This document shows, in pieces, positions 9,076-18,263 of a DNA stretch of 64,000 nt. Position numbers and translations under genes: made by a program. The stretch is from the NCBI RefSeq assembly GCF_002007205.1, contig NZ_LAZS01000006.1, positions 248,001 to 312,000 of the forward strand, given 5' to 3'. Origin of the DNA: Ensifer adhaerens (lineage in GTDB: Bacteria > Pseudomonadota > Alphaproteobacteria > Rhizobiales > Rhizobiaceae). Position 1 is the first letter of the stretch. The number at the start of each line of letters is the position of its first letter. Below the pieces are notes generated by a model. The model had not been told where the DNA came from. It searched no databases and worked only from the letters and a program-made list of their open reading frames with translations.

Positions 9076-9990
9076 ATGTCGGAAGACGGCATTGCGGGCT
9101 TTGCGCTGACGCGCGCGGCCCCCGCCAAGATCAATCTGGCGCTCCACATCGTCGGCCAGCGGGCCGACGGACATCATCTCCTCGAAAGCCTCGTCACCTT
9201 TGCCGATCGCGGCGACCGGATCGGCCTCTCGCCGGCGGAAGCGGATCGTTTCACGGTCTCGGGCGTATTTGCCGGTGCGCTGCCGATGGATGCCGACGCG
9301 CAAGGCGGCAACCTGGTCCTGAAGGCGCGGGACCTCTTGCGCCACGAACTGCAATCACTCAATCCCGATGCGGCCGGCCCCGCCCATCTGCATCTCGAAA
9401 AGAACCTGCCGCTCGCCTCGGGCATCGGCGGCGGATCGGCCGATGCTGCCGCAACGCTCCTTGGGCTTCTCGATCTTTGGGGCGCCACGATCACGCCGTC
9501 CCGTCTTGGCGCCATCGCCTTGCGGCTCGGGGCGGACGTGCCGATGTGCCTTGCCGGCACGCCTCTGCTGGCGAAAGGGATCGGCGAGGACATCACGCCG
9601 CTTGAGGATTTCCCCGCCCTGCCGATCGTGCTGGTCAATCCGCTGGTCGCCGTCTCGACGCCGGTCGTCTTCCGCACGCTCGCCAACAAGACGAACCCGC
9701 CGCTCGCTCTCCCCCTGAGAGCCGATAGCGCGGCCGAATGGATTTCCGCCATCGCGACGATGCGCAACGATCTGCAGCCACCGGCGGCAAGGCTTGAGCC
9801 CGTGATCGACGCGGTCTGCCAAGCACTGACGGAAGCCGGATCGGCACTCACGCGCATGTCGGGCTCGGGCGCCACATGCTTCGGCCTTTTCGACAGCGAC
9901 GAACGCGCGGCTGCGACAGCGCGTGCTCTTTCGGACGCCTACCCCGGATGGTACGTTCTTGCCTGCAGGACGGTGGGCAGAGGGAAATAG
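9076..9990 (+). CDS. ispE: 4-diphosphocytidyl-2-C-methyl-D-erythritol kinase
   Basis: GHMP-family kinase of the MEP isoprenoid pathway: phosphorylates the 2-OH of CDP-methylerythritol using ATP, in the cytosol. 304 residues, near the family's ~290. Motif 1 is APAKINLALHIVGQRADGHH; the phosphate loop LPLASGIGGGSADAAATLL is at about residues 110-128; the C-terminal MSGSGATCFGLF is the third GHMP motif. It follows the TPR gene by 7 bp and precedes moaB by 1 bp. Like ispB just upstream it supplies isoprenoid metabolism. Confidence 0.95.
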   Translation: MSEDGIAGFALTRAAPAKINLALHIVGQRADGHHLLESLVTFADRGDRIGLSPAEADRFTVSGVFAGALPMDADAQGGNLVLKARDLLRHELQSLNPDAAGPAHLHLEKNLPLASGIGGGSADAAATLLGLLDLWGATITPSRLGAIALRLGADVPMCLAGTPLLAKGIGEDITPLEDFPALPIVLVNPLVAVSTPVVFRTLANKTNPPLALPLRADSAAEWISAIATMRNDLQPPAARLEPVIDAVCQALTEAGSALTRMSGSGATCFGLFDSDERAAATARALSDAYPGWYVLACRTVGRGK

Positions 9991-9991
9991 C

Positions 9992-10534
9992 ATGGCCGGT
10001 ATCGACGAAAAGCGTCCCTTCATTCCTGTCGGGATCGCCATCCTCACAGTCTCCGACACGCGCACGCTCGCCGACGACAAGTCGGGCGACACATTGGAAG
10101 CCCGGGTACGTGACGCCGGCCACCGCCTGGAAGCGCGCGCCATCGTTCAGGATGACCGGACGAAGATCTTCGACCAGGTGAAGGCCTGGACGCTCGAGCC
10201 GACCATCGACGTGGTGATCACAGCAGGCGGAACGGGCTTCACCGGCAGGGACGTGACGCCCGAGGCGCTCGAGCCCCTGTTCGAAAAGCGGATGGACGGG
10301 TTCTCGGAGATCTTTCATCGCATCTCCTACGAGAAGATCGGCACGTCGACGATCCAGTCACGCGCGACCGGCGGCGTTGCCAACGCCACCTTCATCTTCG
10401 TTCTTCCAGGTTCGCCGGGCGCCTGCCGCGACGCGTGGGACGGTATCCTCAAGCAGCAGCTCGATTACAGGCACTTGCCCTGCAATTTCGTGGAAATCAT
10501 GCCGCGGCTGGACGAGCACCTGAAACGCGGCTGA
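9992..10534 (+). CDS. moaB: molybdenum cofactor biosynthesis protein B
   Basis: A 180-residue MoaB/MogA-type protein that handles adenylylation of molybdopterin during molybdenum cofactor assembly. The MoCF-domain motif AGGTGFTGRDVTPEAL is at about residues 74-89, preceded by ILTVSDTR and SGDTLEARV; RATGGVANATFIFVLPGSPGA is the C-terminal substrate segment. It starts immediately behind the ispE stop (TAGCATG), so translation is probably coupled. The gap after it contains structured sequence with a terminator 240 bp away. Confidence 0.93.
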   Translation: MAGIDEKRPFIPVGIAILTVSDTRTLADDKSGDTLEARVRDAGHRLEARAIVQDDRTKIFDQVKAWTLEPTIDVVITAGGTGFTGRDVTPEALEPLFEKRMDGFSEIFHRISYEKIGTSTIQSRATGGVANATFIFVLPGSPGACRDAWDGILKQQLDYRHLPCNFVEIMPRLDEHLKRG

Positions 10535-10621
10535 ACAGCATGGACCGTTCCGGCACGGCCAACCTGTTACCTTAGTAACTGACAGTCGCTTCTCCTCTCG
10601 TTAGGTTTCAAGCGTTGACAC

Positions 10622-10808
10622 AGCGAGGAACGACCGCCGCACGTTCCGCTCCTCGCTCCGCAAGACCCTTCCGCCTCTGTCCCCCAGGCGGAGTGAAATG
10701 TTGTATACGACGTGCAGCCAGAATGCTGCCCGGACAGAAATCTGCCAAACAAGGTCATTTGAGAGCCGCTTGGAGGTGCCGTCCCCCCGGACTGGCACCT
10801 TTCATTTT
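10622..10808 (+). ncRNA. candidate structured small RNA or long moaB 3' UTR
   Basis: Three hairpins follow each other in the moaB-glycosyltransferase gap: AGCGAGGA/TCCTCGCT (10622-10629 with 10650-10657), CCGCCT/AGGCGG (10671-10676 with 10686-10691), and a strong terminator stem AGGTGCC-GTCC/GGAC-T-GGCACCT (10774-10800) followed by TTCATTTT. A TTGACA (10615-10620) precedes them but has no good -10 at the right distance; TATACG at 10704 is another weak candidate. Either a trans-acting sRNA ends at this terminator or it closes the ispE-moaB transcript unusually far downstream. Confidence 0.35.
10774..10808 (+). terminator. rho-independent terminator
   Basis: An 11-bp two-part stem (AGGTGCC plus GTCC) with a CCCC loop, followed by TTCATTTT. 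It lies between the convergent moaB and glycosyltransferase genes, 18 bp from the end of the latter. Confidence 0.65.
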
Positions 10809-10825
10809 GCGCGCTTGAACGGGCA

Positions 10826-11347
10826 TCACCGCCTGGATTCGATCGCGACCCAGGCCGGAACGAGTTCGGTCGAAAGCTTGCGGACGGACCGCACATTCGT
10901 CATGGCGTCCAGGCCCGTGTTGCCGCGGGCAACGGCAAGCGCATCGTTCTTGCGCAGGAGAAAACCCGTCTCCAGCGGCTTTCCCCGCCGGGTCAGCCGG
11001 CTGAAGAAGGGCTTGCGATGCAGTCTCGAACCGGAGAAACGGGCGGGCTCTCTGTTCAACGATACATACTCGGCCAGTTCATCGATCCAGCGGCCGATCG
11101 GACGGGCGCCCGGCTCCAGCAACATCAGCCATTCGCCGCGCGCCGACCCCACCACTTCCGCGAGATCCCAATCCCGGCAGAAACGGCATCCGGCCGCATC
11201 GGCCACGTCGGACGAGCCATCCTTCGAGCCGTGATCGAGAATGATCACATCGCTGACGAGGCCCTCCACGGCGCCGGCCACCAGTACAGAAAGCGTCTGG
11301 GCCAGTTCGGCTTCGTTGTCGCGGGTTTCCATGATGATCGTGAGCAT
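10826..11347 (-). CDS. family 2 glycosyltransferase
   Basis: A 173-residue GT-A fold glycosyltransferase (family 2), shorter than most. The N-terminal nucleotide-binding strand TIIMETRDNEAELAQTLSVL is followed by SDVIILDHGSKDGSSDVAD (the usual D-x-S-x-D-G-T motif appears as DHGSKDGS) and then GEWLMLLEPGARP in place of the canonical DADD region. Donor and acceptor are unknown. ATG 11347 (MLTIIMETRD) begins the first strand; the upstream extension to 11455 is Cys/Arg-rich and unconvincing. It is convergent with moaB. Confidence 0.8.
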   Translation of the reverse strand: MLTIIMETRDNEAELAQTLSVLVAGAVEGLVSDVIILDHGSKDGSSDVADAAGCRFCRDWDLAEVVGSARGEWLMLLEPGARPIGRWIDELAEYVSLNREPARFSGSRLHRKPFFSRLTRRGKPLETGFLLRKNDALAVARGNTGLDAMTNVRSVRKLSTELVPAWVAIESRR

Positions 11348-11519
11348 GGTTCCTCGTAACGCATCGCCACGGCAATTGCTACATCTCGGACACGAGCCGC
11401 AGCGGCGCCTTGATCGACAAAATCGAAACTCCATTTTTGTTCTTGAATTGTTCACGCATTCGCGATAGGAAAATAATCAGAACAAAACGGGATCAAAATC
11501 TGATTCCGGGGAGATTCCA

Positions 11520-12677
11520 ATGACCGAGCTGTCTCAGATCAGGCAGGGTGCGCTTGCGCCCGCCAATACGGCAGATGTGGCCGAAGCGATGATGAGCGCT
11601 TCTGGCCTGCGGATCGACATCGATCGCCGCCGGGGACGTGGTGCCGGGATCAACATGTCCGGCCGGTTCGAACCGAGTAGCCGGGAGACGTTCGATGACG
11701 GCTGGGAAAGTCTGGAGGATCTGCCGCCTTTCAAGACCGAGGTTCAGGTCGAGAAGCCGCGCACGGTGATCACGAGGAACGAGTCTCCCGACATCTCCTT
11801 CGACCGCTCCATCAATCCCTATCGTGGATGCGAGCACGGTTGCATCTATTGCTTCGCCCGCCCCACACACGCCTATATGGGCCTGTCGGCTGGGCTCGAC
11901 TTCGAGGCGAAGCTCTTTGCCAAGCCGGATGCGCCGCGACTTCTGGAGCGCGAGCTGGCGCGGCAGGACTACAAGGTCAGGCCGATTGCCATCGGCACCA
12001 ACACCGACCCCTATCAGCCGATCGAGAAGGAGTGGCGCATCATGCGCCAGATCCTCGAGGTACTGCGCGACGCCAACCATCCGGTCATGATCGTCACCAA
12101 ATCGGCGATGGTCACGCGCGACATCGATATCCTGGCGCCGATGGCGGAAAAGGGACTTGTGCGCGTCGGCATCTCCGTCACGACGCTCGACCGCAAGCTG
12201 GCGCGGACGATGGAGCCGCGGGCGTCGACCCCGAGCAAGCGGCTGGAGGCGATACGGATGCTTGCGGAAGCCGGTATCCCGGCCGGCGTTCTCGTTTCTC
12301 CGATCATTCCGGCGCTGAACGATCACGAGATAGAACGAGTGCTTGAAGCTGCAAGGACGGCAGGCGCAACCGAAGCAAGCTATGTCCTCTTGCGGTTGCC
12401 GCTCGAGGTCAGCCCGCTCTTTCGCGACTGGTTGCTGCGCAATTACCCGGACCGCTACCGGCATGTGATGTCCCTCATCCGCTCCATGCGGGGCGGCAAG
12501 GACTATGATGCCGAATTCGGCAAGCGCATGAAGGGCGCCGGCCCCTATGCGTGGCAGATCGGCCGCCGCTTCGACCTGGCGGTGAAGCGCCTCGGCTTCA
12601 ACCCGACGCGTCGGCAGTTGCGCGACGACCTCTTCGTGCCGCCGCTCGGAACGGGGGTGCAGCTCTCGCTTCTTTGA
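11520..12677 (+). CDS. PA0069-family radical SAM protein
   Basis: A 385-residue radical SAM enzyme. The 4Fe-4S motif CEHGCIYC gives the CX3CX2C ligands C104, C108 and C111, inside NPYRGCEHGCIYCFARPTHA. The rest matches the Elp3-like PA0069/SplB-related group (PIAIGTNTDPYQPIE, GVLVSPIIPALND). The substrate is not known. An N-terminal RRGRGAGINMSGRFE segment is typical of the group. The start ATG 11520 has GGGGAG seven bases ahead. Transcribed away from the glycosyltransferase gene. Confidence 0.88.
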   Translation: MTELSQIRQGALAPANTADVAEAMMSASGLRIDIDRRRGRGAGINMSGRFEPSSRETFDDGWESLEDLPPFKTEVQVEKPRTVITRNESPDISFDRSINPYRGCEHGCIYCFARPTHAYMGLSAGLDFEAKLFAKPDAPRLLERELARQDYKVRPIAIGTNTDPYQPIEKEWRIMRQILEVLRDANHPVMIVTKSAMVTRDIDILAPMAEKGLVRVGISVTTLDRKLARTMEPRASTPSKRLEAIRMLAEAGIPAGVLVSPIIPALNDHEIERVLEAARTAGATEASYVLLRLPLEVSPLFRDWLLRNYPDRYRHVMSLIRSMRGGKDYDAEFGKRMKGAGPYAWQIGRRFDLAVKRLGFNPTRRQLRDDLFVPPLGTGVQLSLL

Positions 12678-12709
12678 AGGCTTTCCAGTCACCTCGGTAG
12701 CCATCCGTA

Positions 12710-12860
12710 TATAATGCGTGTGGCGGGGATGATCGGCCCGCCCTATCGGGCGACCGGCCCGCAGACGCCTAAGATCGCATAGCAGTTCCGGTGCCCCCTA
12801 CCCGCCGTGGGCCCCGGTAATCCCCCGTCCGCCGCCGCACTCGGACCTGGGGGCTTGAAG
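12710..12860 (+). ncRNA. candidate GC-rich structured RNA upstream of rnhB
   Basis: Behind a TATAAT (12710-12715) three hairpins run in series: CGCCC-TATC-GGGCG around 12740-12753, CCGG-T-GCCC paired with GGGC-C-CCGG (12788-12817), and CCCCC-GTCCG paired with CGGAC-CT-GGGGG (12822-12853). No credible ORF fills this gap. It may be a small RNA or the 5' leader of rnhB, whose start lies at 12875. There is no good -35 at 17 bp and no U-tract after the last hairpin, so the call is tentative. Confidence 0.3.
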
Positions 12861-12874
12861 AGAATCGGTCGATC

Positions 12875-13540
12875 ATGCGAATGAGACTTATGTCTCGCAG
12901 ATCGTCCGATTCTCCCCTTTTTCCCGATATCATCGAAGCGCCCGATTTCAGTTTCGAGCTTTCGGCCAAGGGCGATGGTTTCTGGCCGGTCGCAGGCGCC
13001 GATGAGGCCGGCCGCGGGCCGCTCGCGGGGCCGGTGGTCGCCGCCGCCGTCATTCTCGATCCGGACGCCATTCCAGCAGGGCTTGACGACAGCAAGAAGC
13101 TGACGGCCCAGGCGCGCGAAAAACTGTTCGAAGAAATCCTCGCCACATCCGACGTGTCGATCGCCTCCGCCTCGGCCGGCACGATCGATGCAACGGACAT
13201 TCGAAAGGCGAGCCTCGAGGCGATGCGGCGCGCGGTCGCCGGCCTGCCCTCGACTGCGCGTTTCGTGCTCGTCGATGGCCGTGACGTTCCACCCGGCCTC
13301 TCCTGCCACGCCAAGGCGGTGGTGAAGGGCGACGCCCGGTCCTTGTCGATCGCAGCCGCTTCGATCGTCGCAAAGGTCACCCGCGACCGCATGATGGCCC
13401 GTGCCGACCTCGCGCATCCCGGCTACGGCTTCGCGCTCCATGCCGGCTACGCGACGGTGACCCACCGCCGCGCCATCGAGGCCCACGGCCCCTGCCCCTT
13501 GCACCGCATGAGCTTCCGGCCACTGCGCCAGGACGAATAG
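12875..13540 (+). CDS. rnhB: ribonuclease HII
   Basis: Cleaves the RNA strand of RNA-DNA hybrids and single ribonucleotides embedded in DNA. 221 residues. The metal-binding residues are seen in [20 protein letters not shown] (the DE pair), the Asp of [10 protein letters not shown], and the Asp of [24 protein letters not shown] is the conserved substrate loop. The start may be ATG 12875 (MRMRLMSRR) or the ATG encoding residue 6 (MSRRSSDS). It stands alone, followed by about 280 bp up to the atp operon's end. Confidence 0.93.
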   Translation: MRMRLMSRRSSDSPLFPDIIEAPDFSFELSAKGDGFWPVAGADEAGRGPLAGPVVAAAVILDPDAIPAGLDDSKKLTAQAREKLFEEILATSDVSIASASAGTIDATDIRKASLEAMRRAVAGLPSTARFVLVDGRDVPPGLSCHAKAVVKGDARSLSIAAASIVAKVTRDRMMARADLAHPGYGFALHAGYATVTHRRAIEAHGPCPLHRMSFRPLRQDE

Positions 13541-13770
13541 CCTCCGGGCAATCGCGCGAAGATGGCTGGTCCAGCGCGAACGGTTCCGACACGCAGCGCT
13601 GAAACGCTGCGAACCTTCAGATTCGCTCTCCGCGCTTTAGGTTTTGATTTCGCCGGTGTTTCAACGCGCTGTCCGGCCGCCATCCGAGGCGAGCCATACG
13701 TCGACGGAAATCTCCGGCCCGAACGGGCGTCACACTAGGTCCCGGGCAAAGAGACTCGGCACACGGGCAT

Positions 13771-13801
13771 AAAAAAGCCCCGCACGAGGCGGGGCTTTTT
13801 T
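13771..13801. terminator. bidirectional rho-independent terminator (rnhB / atp operon)
   Basis: A perfect 13-bp inverted repeat, AAAAAAGCCCCGC-ACGAG-GCGGGGCTTTTTT, that ends in U-runs on both strands. It sits 20 bp beyond the atpF stop on the minus strand and 230 bp beyond rnhB on the plus strand. Confidence 0.9.
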
Positions 13802-13821
13802 CAATCGAATTGTCCGAACGC

Positions 13822-14307
13822 TCAGTTCAGGCGCGCCTTAACTTCGCCAAGTGCCTTCTTGAAAAGGTCGCTCTGGGCGCCGGCGTCGGCCTTGGCGGCA
13901 ACGACCTTCTCGGCAGCGGCAATCGCGAGATCGACAGCAGCGGAACGGACCGCATTGATCGCGTCGCTTTCGGCCTGCTTGATCTTCTGTTCCGAAAGAG
14001 CCGTGCGACGAGCGACGTATTCCTCGGTCTTCTGCTTGGCTTCGGCGGTCAGCATTTCGGCTTCGCGCTGAGCGGCAGCGACAATACCGGCAGCTTCCGC
14101 TTCGGCATCCTTGCGCTTGCGCTGGTACTCGGCGACGAGGCCCTGTGCTTCTTCGCGCAGGCGCTTGGCTTCGGTCAGCTCATTGCCGATCTTTTCGGCG
14201 CGGGCGTCGAGCGCCTTGCCGATCATGCCCGGAACCTTGAGATAGGCGATCAGGACGAAGAACAGGATCAGGCCAACCAAGGCATAGAAAGTTGCATCAA
14301 GATGCAT
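13822..14307 (-). CDS. atpF: F0F1 ATP synthase subunit b
   Basis: The peripheral-stalk b subunit. 161 residues: one membrane helix near the N-terminus (MHLDATFYALVGLILFFVLI), then a long charged coiled coil rich in Ala/Glu/Lys (RAEKIGNELTEAKRLREEAQ). It is the last gene of the F0 operon atpI-B-E-b'-b. Photosynthetic and alphaproteobacterial enzymes use two different b-type subunits; this is b, and the gene just upstream is b'. A strong terminator follows. Confidence 0.94.
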   Translation of the reverse strand: MHLDATFYALVGLILFFVLIAYLKVPGMIGKALDARAEKIGNELTEAKRLREEAQGLVAEYQRKRKDAEAEAAGIVAAAQREAEMLTAEAKQKTEEYVARRTALSEQKIKQAESDAINAVRSAAVDLAIAAAEKVVAAKADAGAQSDLFKKALGEVKARLN

Positions 14308-14320
14308 GGTTCAGTGCTCC

Positions 14321-14938
14321 TCAGTTACCAGCCGATGCCTTGACGGCAGCGGTGATCTCGGCCTTGGTGACGGTTCCGCCGATCAGCTGCTTGACGACAG
14401 CCGTTGCGGTTTCCTCGGCGATGGCGCCAACGTCGGCCAGTGCCTTTGCCTTGATGTCGGCGATGCGGTCTTCCGCAGCCGAGATCTTCTTGGCAAGGTC
14501 GGCTTCAACGGCGGTGCGGTCAGCATTGGCCTTGGCCTTTGCGGATTCGCGGGCGTCGTCGGCGATCTTGTGACCCTTGGACTTGGCGGCTGCCAGATCC
14601 TGCTCGTAGGAGGCGATGGCCGCGTCGGCTTCGCCCTTGAGGCGGGACGCTTCATCGAGATCCTGAGCGATCCGATCGTGACGGGTTTCCAGAATTCCGC
14701 CGATGCGCGGAATGATGACCTTCGACATCAGGAGATAGAAGAGGCCGAACGTGATCGCGAGCCAGAGCAGCTGCGATGCGAAATGGGTCGAATCGAAGGG
14801 CGGGAACACGCCGGAGCCAGCCTCGCCTTCGTGGGCCACACCCGTTTCGGTGTGCACCTCACCGGCCGCAGCGGCATCGTGTGCTTCGGCGCCTTCAGTG
14901 GTGGTTGACTGCTGGGCATAGGCCGCGGTCACAAACAT
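14321..14938 (-). CDS. F0F1 ATP synthase subunit b'
   Basis: Second b-type peripheral-stalk subunit, 205 residues. It has an Ala/Thr/Glu-rich N-terminal extension (about 50 residues), a hydrophobic helix ([20 protein letters not shown]) and a long coiled coil ([20 protein letters not shown]). The start is ATG 14938 (MFVTAAYAQ), which has GGAGGTGA just ahead; a GTG at 14956 would add six residues that are really this ribosome binding site. Its stop is 13 bp before atpF. Confidence 0.92.
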   Translation of the reverse strand: MFVTAAYAQQSTTTEGAEAHDAAAAGEVHTETGVAHEGEAGSGVFPPFDSTHFASQLLWLAITFGLFYLLMSKVIIPRIGGILETRHDRIAQDLDEASRLKGEADAAIASYEQDLAAAKSKGHKIADDARESAKAKANADRTAVEADLAKKISAAEDRIADIKAKALADVGAIAEETATAVVKQLIGGTVTKAEITAAVKASAGN

Positions 14939-15014
14939 GCTCACCTCCAGGTGCACTCAAGAATATGCGCGGCCGCGACCTTTTGACGGGCCGCGGCCGA
15001 AACTCCAGCCGTTA

Positions 15015-15242
15015 TTAGACGGCGAACAGGAGGAGCAGAGCTACGAGCAGCGAGAAGATGCCCAGAGCTTCCGTAACGGCGAAGCCGAATACGAGGCGGC
15101 CGAACTGACCGTCAGCTGCCGACGGGTTGCGCAGTGCGCCGGACAGGTAGCTGCCGAAGATGTTGCCGAGGCCGAGAGCCGTGCCGGCCATACCGAGGCA
15201 AGCGAGACCTGCGCCGATGTACTTTGCTGCTTCCGCTTCCAT
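15015..15242 (-). CDS. atpE: F0F1 ATP synthase subunit c
   Basis: The proteolipid of the c-ring, 75 residues in two membrane helices joined by the polar loop RNPSAADGQ. The ion-binding carboxylate is the Glu in [13 protein letters not shown], and the first helix has the small-residue glycine pattern [20 protein letters not shown]. The environment of the Glu (no Gln/Ser sodium ligands nearby) suggests proton coupling. It lies between atpB and the b' gene. Confidence 0.96.
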   Translation of the reverse strand: MEAEAAKYIGAGLACLGMAGTALGLGNIFGSYLSGALRNPSAADGQFGRLVFGFAVTEALGIFSLLVALLLLFAV

Positions 15243-15324
15243 GTTTGAACTCCTTCGAATGGTGTTGCGGCTTAGGATTGTGCTTCCGGCGGAGGGCCGG
15301 CCGAAAGCAAGCGACTGTTATTCC

Positions 15325-16077
15325 TTAGTGGCTTCCGGGATGGACAGCGTCGTTGAGGTACATGCAGGTCAGTACCGCGAAGACATAGGCCTGGAGGAAG
15401 CAGACGAGGAACTCAAGACCGGTAATGGCGACGGTCATGATAAGCGGCAGGATCGCGCCACCGATGCCGACTGCGCCAAGAGCGCTCAGCGAGGTGACGA
15501 AGCCTGCGAAAACCTTCAGCGTGATGTGGCCGGCCAGCATGTTGGCGAACAGACGGACCGAGAGGCTGATGGGACGGGAAAGGAACGAGATGATTTCGAT
15601 CGCGACGACGAGCGGCAGAAGCACGCCGGGAACGCCGTGCGGCACGAACAGCTTCAGGAAGCCGAGGCCATGCTTGTAGAAACCATAGAGAATGACGGTG
15701 CCGATGACGAACAACGCCAGCGCGAAGGTGACGATGATCTGGCTGGTGATCGTGAAGAAGTATGGGAACATGCCGAGCAGGTTCGCCGTCAGAATGAACA
15801 TGAACAGCGAGAACACCATCGGAAAGAACTTCATGCCGCCGCTGCCGGCACCTTCGCGCAGCATCGAGGCAATGAATTCGTAGGACATTTCGGAGACCGA
15901 CTGCAGGCGGGTCGGGATCAGACCGCGCTGCGACGTCGTCAGGTAAAGGAAGCCCGCGGCAACACCCACGGTCGCAACCATGAACAGCGACGCATTGGTG
16001 AAGGAAAAGTCAATTCCACCAATTTCGATCGGGACAATCTTATTGACCAGGAACTGGTGGGTCGGATCGTTTGACAC
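15325..16077 (-). CDS. atpB: F0F1 ATP synthase subunit a
   Basis: Membrane subunit a, forming the proton half-channels against the c-ring. 250 residues, about six membrane helices. The essential arginine is in the [20 protein letters not shown] segment (about residues 176-195). It begins with GTG at 16077 (SNDPTHQFL follows) and is 60 bp downstream of atpI. The F1 genes are not in this window, as is normal in alphaproteobacteria, where F0 and F1 operons are separate. Confidence 0.95.
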   Translation of the reverse strand: MSNDPTHQFLVNKIVPIEIGGIDFSFTNASLFMVATVGVAAGFLYLTTSQRGLIPTRLQSVSEMSYEFIASMLREGAGSGGMKFFPMVFSLFMFILTANLLGMFPYFFTITSQIIVTFALALFVIGTVILYGFYKHGLGFLKLFVPHGVPGVLLPLVVAIEIISFLSRPISLSVRLFANMLAGHITLKVFAGFVTSLSALGAVGIGGAILPLIMTVAITGLEFLVCFLQAYVFAVLTCMYLNDAVHPGSH

Positions 16078-16137
16078 CGCGCTACTCTTTCGTTCTATCC
16101 GCTCGGGAGCGGAAACCGTTTCCTTCGGGGCAACGCC

Positions 16138-16497
16138 TCAGTGGGCGTTTCCGTCCTTCTTGTCATTCTCAGCGCCGCTTTTTCCGGCTTCCAGTGTCGC
16201 CACCATACCGGCCGAGCGCAGCACATTCAGCACGCCAGCGCAGAAGCCGAGAAGCAGGAAGACAATCATGCCCCACGGCCCTGTACCCGCAAAGTGGTCC
16301 AAAAGATAGCCCAGAAACGCCCCGACAACGATGCCGGCGATGAACTCGCTCGAGAGCTTCATCGCCGCCGCATAGCCCTTACGGCTTTCGGCGGCCCTGG
16401 CTTCCGCTGCATCAGGCGCATTGGGCCTCTTGGCCTCAATCTTGTCGCCGAGCTGCTTCAGCCGCGCTTCCAGACTTTCCTCAGGTTTCTCCGCCAC
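16138..16497 (-). CDS. atpI: ATP synthase accessory protein AtpI
   Basis: Small membrane protein that helps assemble the c-ring. 119 residues: a charged N-terminal ~45 residues, then two membrane helices (EFIAGIVVGAFLGYLLDHF and GMIVFLLLGFCAGVLNVL) and a polar tail rich in Asp/Lys. The start is GTG 16497. It is first in the F0 operon, so the operon promoter should lie in the ~300-bp gap upstream. Confidence 0.9.
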   Translation of the reverse strand: MAEKPEESLEARLKQLGDKIEAKRPNAPDAAEARAAESRKGYAAAMKLSSEFIAGIVVGAFLGYLLDHFAGTGPWGMIVFLLLGFCAGVLNVLRSAGMVATLEAGKSGAENDKKDGNAH

Positions 16498-16799
16498 GTG
16501 GCTACTCCCTTGTCGTCCTTATCGGGTCTCAGACCGCGATTTCGGTCATACAATAGGCCTTCGCACAAGCCACGTTTCGGCCCCATTTGAAGTCGCGCGC
16601 AACATAGTTTTAGGCTCCCGCATAGTCAAGGCATGCAGGCCGCTTGATCGTGGACAATATTTTCCATTAAATTCAATGAATTAAGGCCGCGGCGACCGAT
16701 CTGCGACAAGGCAGCTGCAGGATTCCTGCCGGAGAGCGGGGGGAATCTCCCCTTTCTGCCCGTGAGCATGAAAGACGGCGGAATCGCGTCAGATGCCGA
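16498..16799. other. intergenic region, atp F0 operon promoter region
   Basis: About 300 bp without a supportable gene between atpI and the cell wall hydrolase gene, both on the minus strand. The only structure noticed is a short palindrome AATTCA-A-TGAATT in an AT-rich patch near 16670. No clear -35/-10 pair was recognised. Confidence 0.5.
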
Positions 16800-17975
16800 T
16801 CAGCTCCAGCCGCCGCCATAGGTGCGGTAGAAGATATGCATGCCGATCTTGCCGACCCGCTTCATTGTCTTTGCCCACGGCGGATTGACGTAAGTCGCAT
16901 GGTAATGGGTGGCAGAGCCCACTTCCGGCAGCCAGATCTTGCCGGCGGTGACGGCCATCGCGACTTCCTTGGCGGTCTTCCAGTGCGAGCGGGAATAAAT
17001 GAGGTCGCGGATCATGTCGCAGGCGAAGGAAAACTGGCAACGGTTGCGCCAGGCCTTGTTCTGATAGACGACGCCGCAGATGGTCTTCGGATAGGTGGGA
17101 TTGCGCACGCGATTGAGAATCACCTGCGCGACGGCGGCTTGTCCCTTGAGCGGCTCGCTGCGCGCTTCGAAATAGATGCCCTCGGCAAGGCAGGCCTGTT
17201 CTTCCTTGCTGAAAACCGACCCCGGCAGTGCGGTTGCAGCCCAGGCGTGGTCGCCCGGCGCGATCTCGGGAATGAAGCGGCCGGCGTTCTTGTCTTCACG
17301 CAGGATCGAATCGAAGGGCGATTCACGCGCATAGTCCGGCTCGGGCCGGACGTAAGCAGTCGCAAGAATGTCGGGGCGATCGTTGGTAACGAGCTTGGCC
17401 AGCATCGGTGAAACGCCGGGCTCCGCCTTTGGTGGCTTGTTCCGGTAGAAGGCGGTGGCGATCTCGATCTCCTTGCCTTCGATGCGGGATTTGGCGAAGA
17501 CCATCTTCTCCCCCTCCCCCAGACTGGGCTCCATCAGGGAGCTGGTGCGCTGCAGGATGGAGCCGGCGGAGAAGTCCTTGGGCGGCGTCACGGGGGTCAC
17601 GGCGACGACACGCCCCTTCTTGGCCCGGCGGTTGACGCGCTCCTCGTCCGGTGTGCCCGAATGCTTGGCCTCCGCGGTCAGGGCGACGCGGCTGCCGTCG
17701 GGCATGGTGACACCGGCGCCGCCGTCGAGCGCGCCCGTGGTGACCGGATCGGCAAACACCATCTCGGCTTCGTGGATCGAGCCTGCCGGTGACGGCGTCA
17801 TGTACATGCGCCAGCGCTCGCCGCCCCGATTGATGCCGGAGAGGAAGGTCGCAAGATCGGCATAGGCCGCAGCGGAGGGAAAGCCGAGATAAAGCGCAAG
17901 ACCGATGATCGCGGGCGCCATCCAGGCGGAGGGGTTCAGGCGAGACTTTCGACGCAGGTTCCGACTCTTACGCAC
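16800..17975 (-). CDS. SleB-type cell wall hydrolase
   Basis: Putative peptidoglycan hydrolase of the Hydrolase_2 (SleB) family, about 391 residues. An N-terminal basic stretch plus hydrophobic helix (MAPAIIGLALYLGFPSAAAY) exports or anchors it; a ~200-residue linker follows, then the C-terminal catalytic domain with CLAEGIYFEARSEPLKGQ (catalytic Glu region), NRVRNPTYPKTICGVVYQN and HYHATYVNPPW. The frame is open to 18260. GTG 17975 is chosen because GGAG lies 8 bases ahead and a basic n-region follows. The exact start is uncertain. Confidence 0.82.
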   Translation of the reverse strand: MRKSRNLRRKSRLNPSAWMAPAIIGLALYLGFPSAAAYADLATFLSGINRGGERWRMYMTPSPAGSIHEAEMVFADPVTTGALDGGAGVTMPDGSRVALTAEAKHSGTPDEERVNRRAKKGRVVAVTPVTPPKDFSAGSILQRTSSLMEPSLGEGEKMVFAKSRIEGKEIEIATAFYRNKPPKAEPGVSPMLAKLVTNDRPDILATAYVRPEPDYARESPFDSILREDKNAGRFIPEIAPGDHAWAATALPGSVFSKEEQACLAEGIYFEARSEPLKGQAAVAQVILNRVRNPTYPKTICGVVYQNKAWRNRCQFSFACDMIRDLIYSRSHWKTAKEVAMAVTAGKIWLPEVGSATHYHATYVNPPWAKTMKRVGKIGMHIFYRTYGGGWS

Positions 17976-18180
17976 CAACCGACTCCACGCAACGCTAACA
18001 GGCGGCACGGCTTCGCCCGCGCCGGCAATGCGCCAGCGTCGAGAATTCCGCGCGGGAAGATTAGACAATCGAGCAGCCGGACACTTCGCCGGCACCGCTC
18101 CGTTCGTGCTTTGAAAATGAAGCATTAACCTTGATGTTTGGTTAATGCGCGATCGCTGAAAGGCCGATATCCCACAACGC

Positions 18181-18214
18181 AACGAAGCCGCCTCCATCGG
18201 AAGGCGGCTTCGTT
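18181..18214 (-). terminator. terminator-like hairpin after kup
   Basis: A perfect 13-bp stem AACGAAGCCGCCT/AGGCGGCTTCGTT with an 8-base loop, 50 bp beyond the kup stop. The T content after it on the minus strand is modest (GCGTTGTGGG), so termination may be partial. Confidence 0.55.
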
Positions 18215-18263
18215 GGCTGCGTATCAGGGCTCCGCCCCTCTCCGGTGAGGCGCCGGGCAAGCG

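Noticed and set aside
10793..10811. RpoN (-24/-12) promoter at the TGGCAC behind moaB
   Set aside because: Spacing to the TTGC-like element is wrong, and the TGGCAC is part of the terminator stem.
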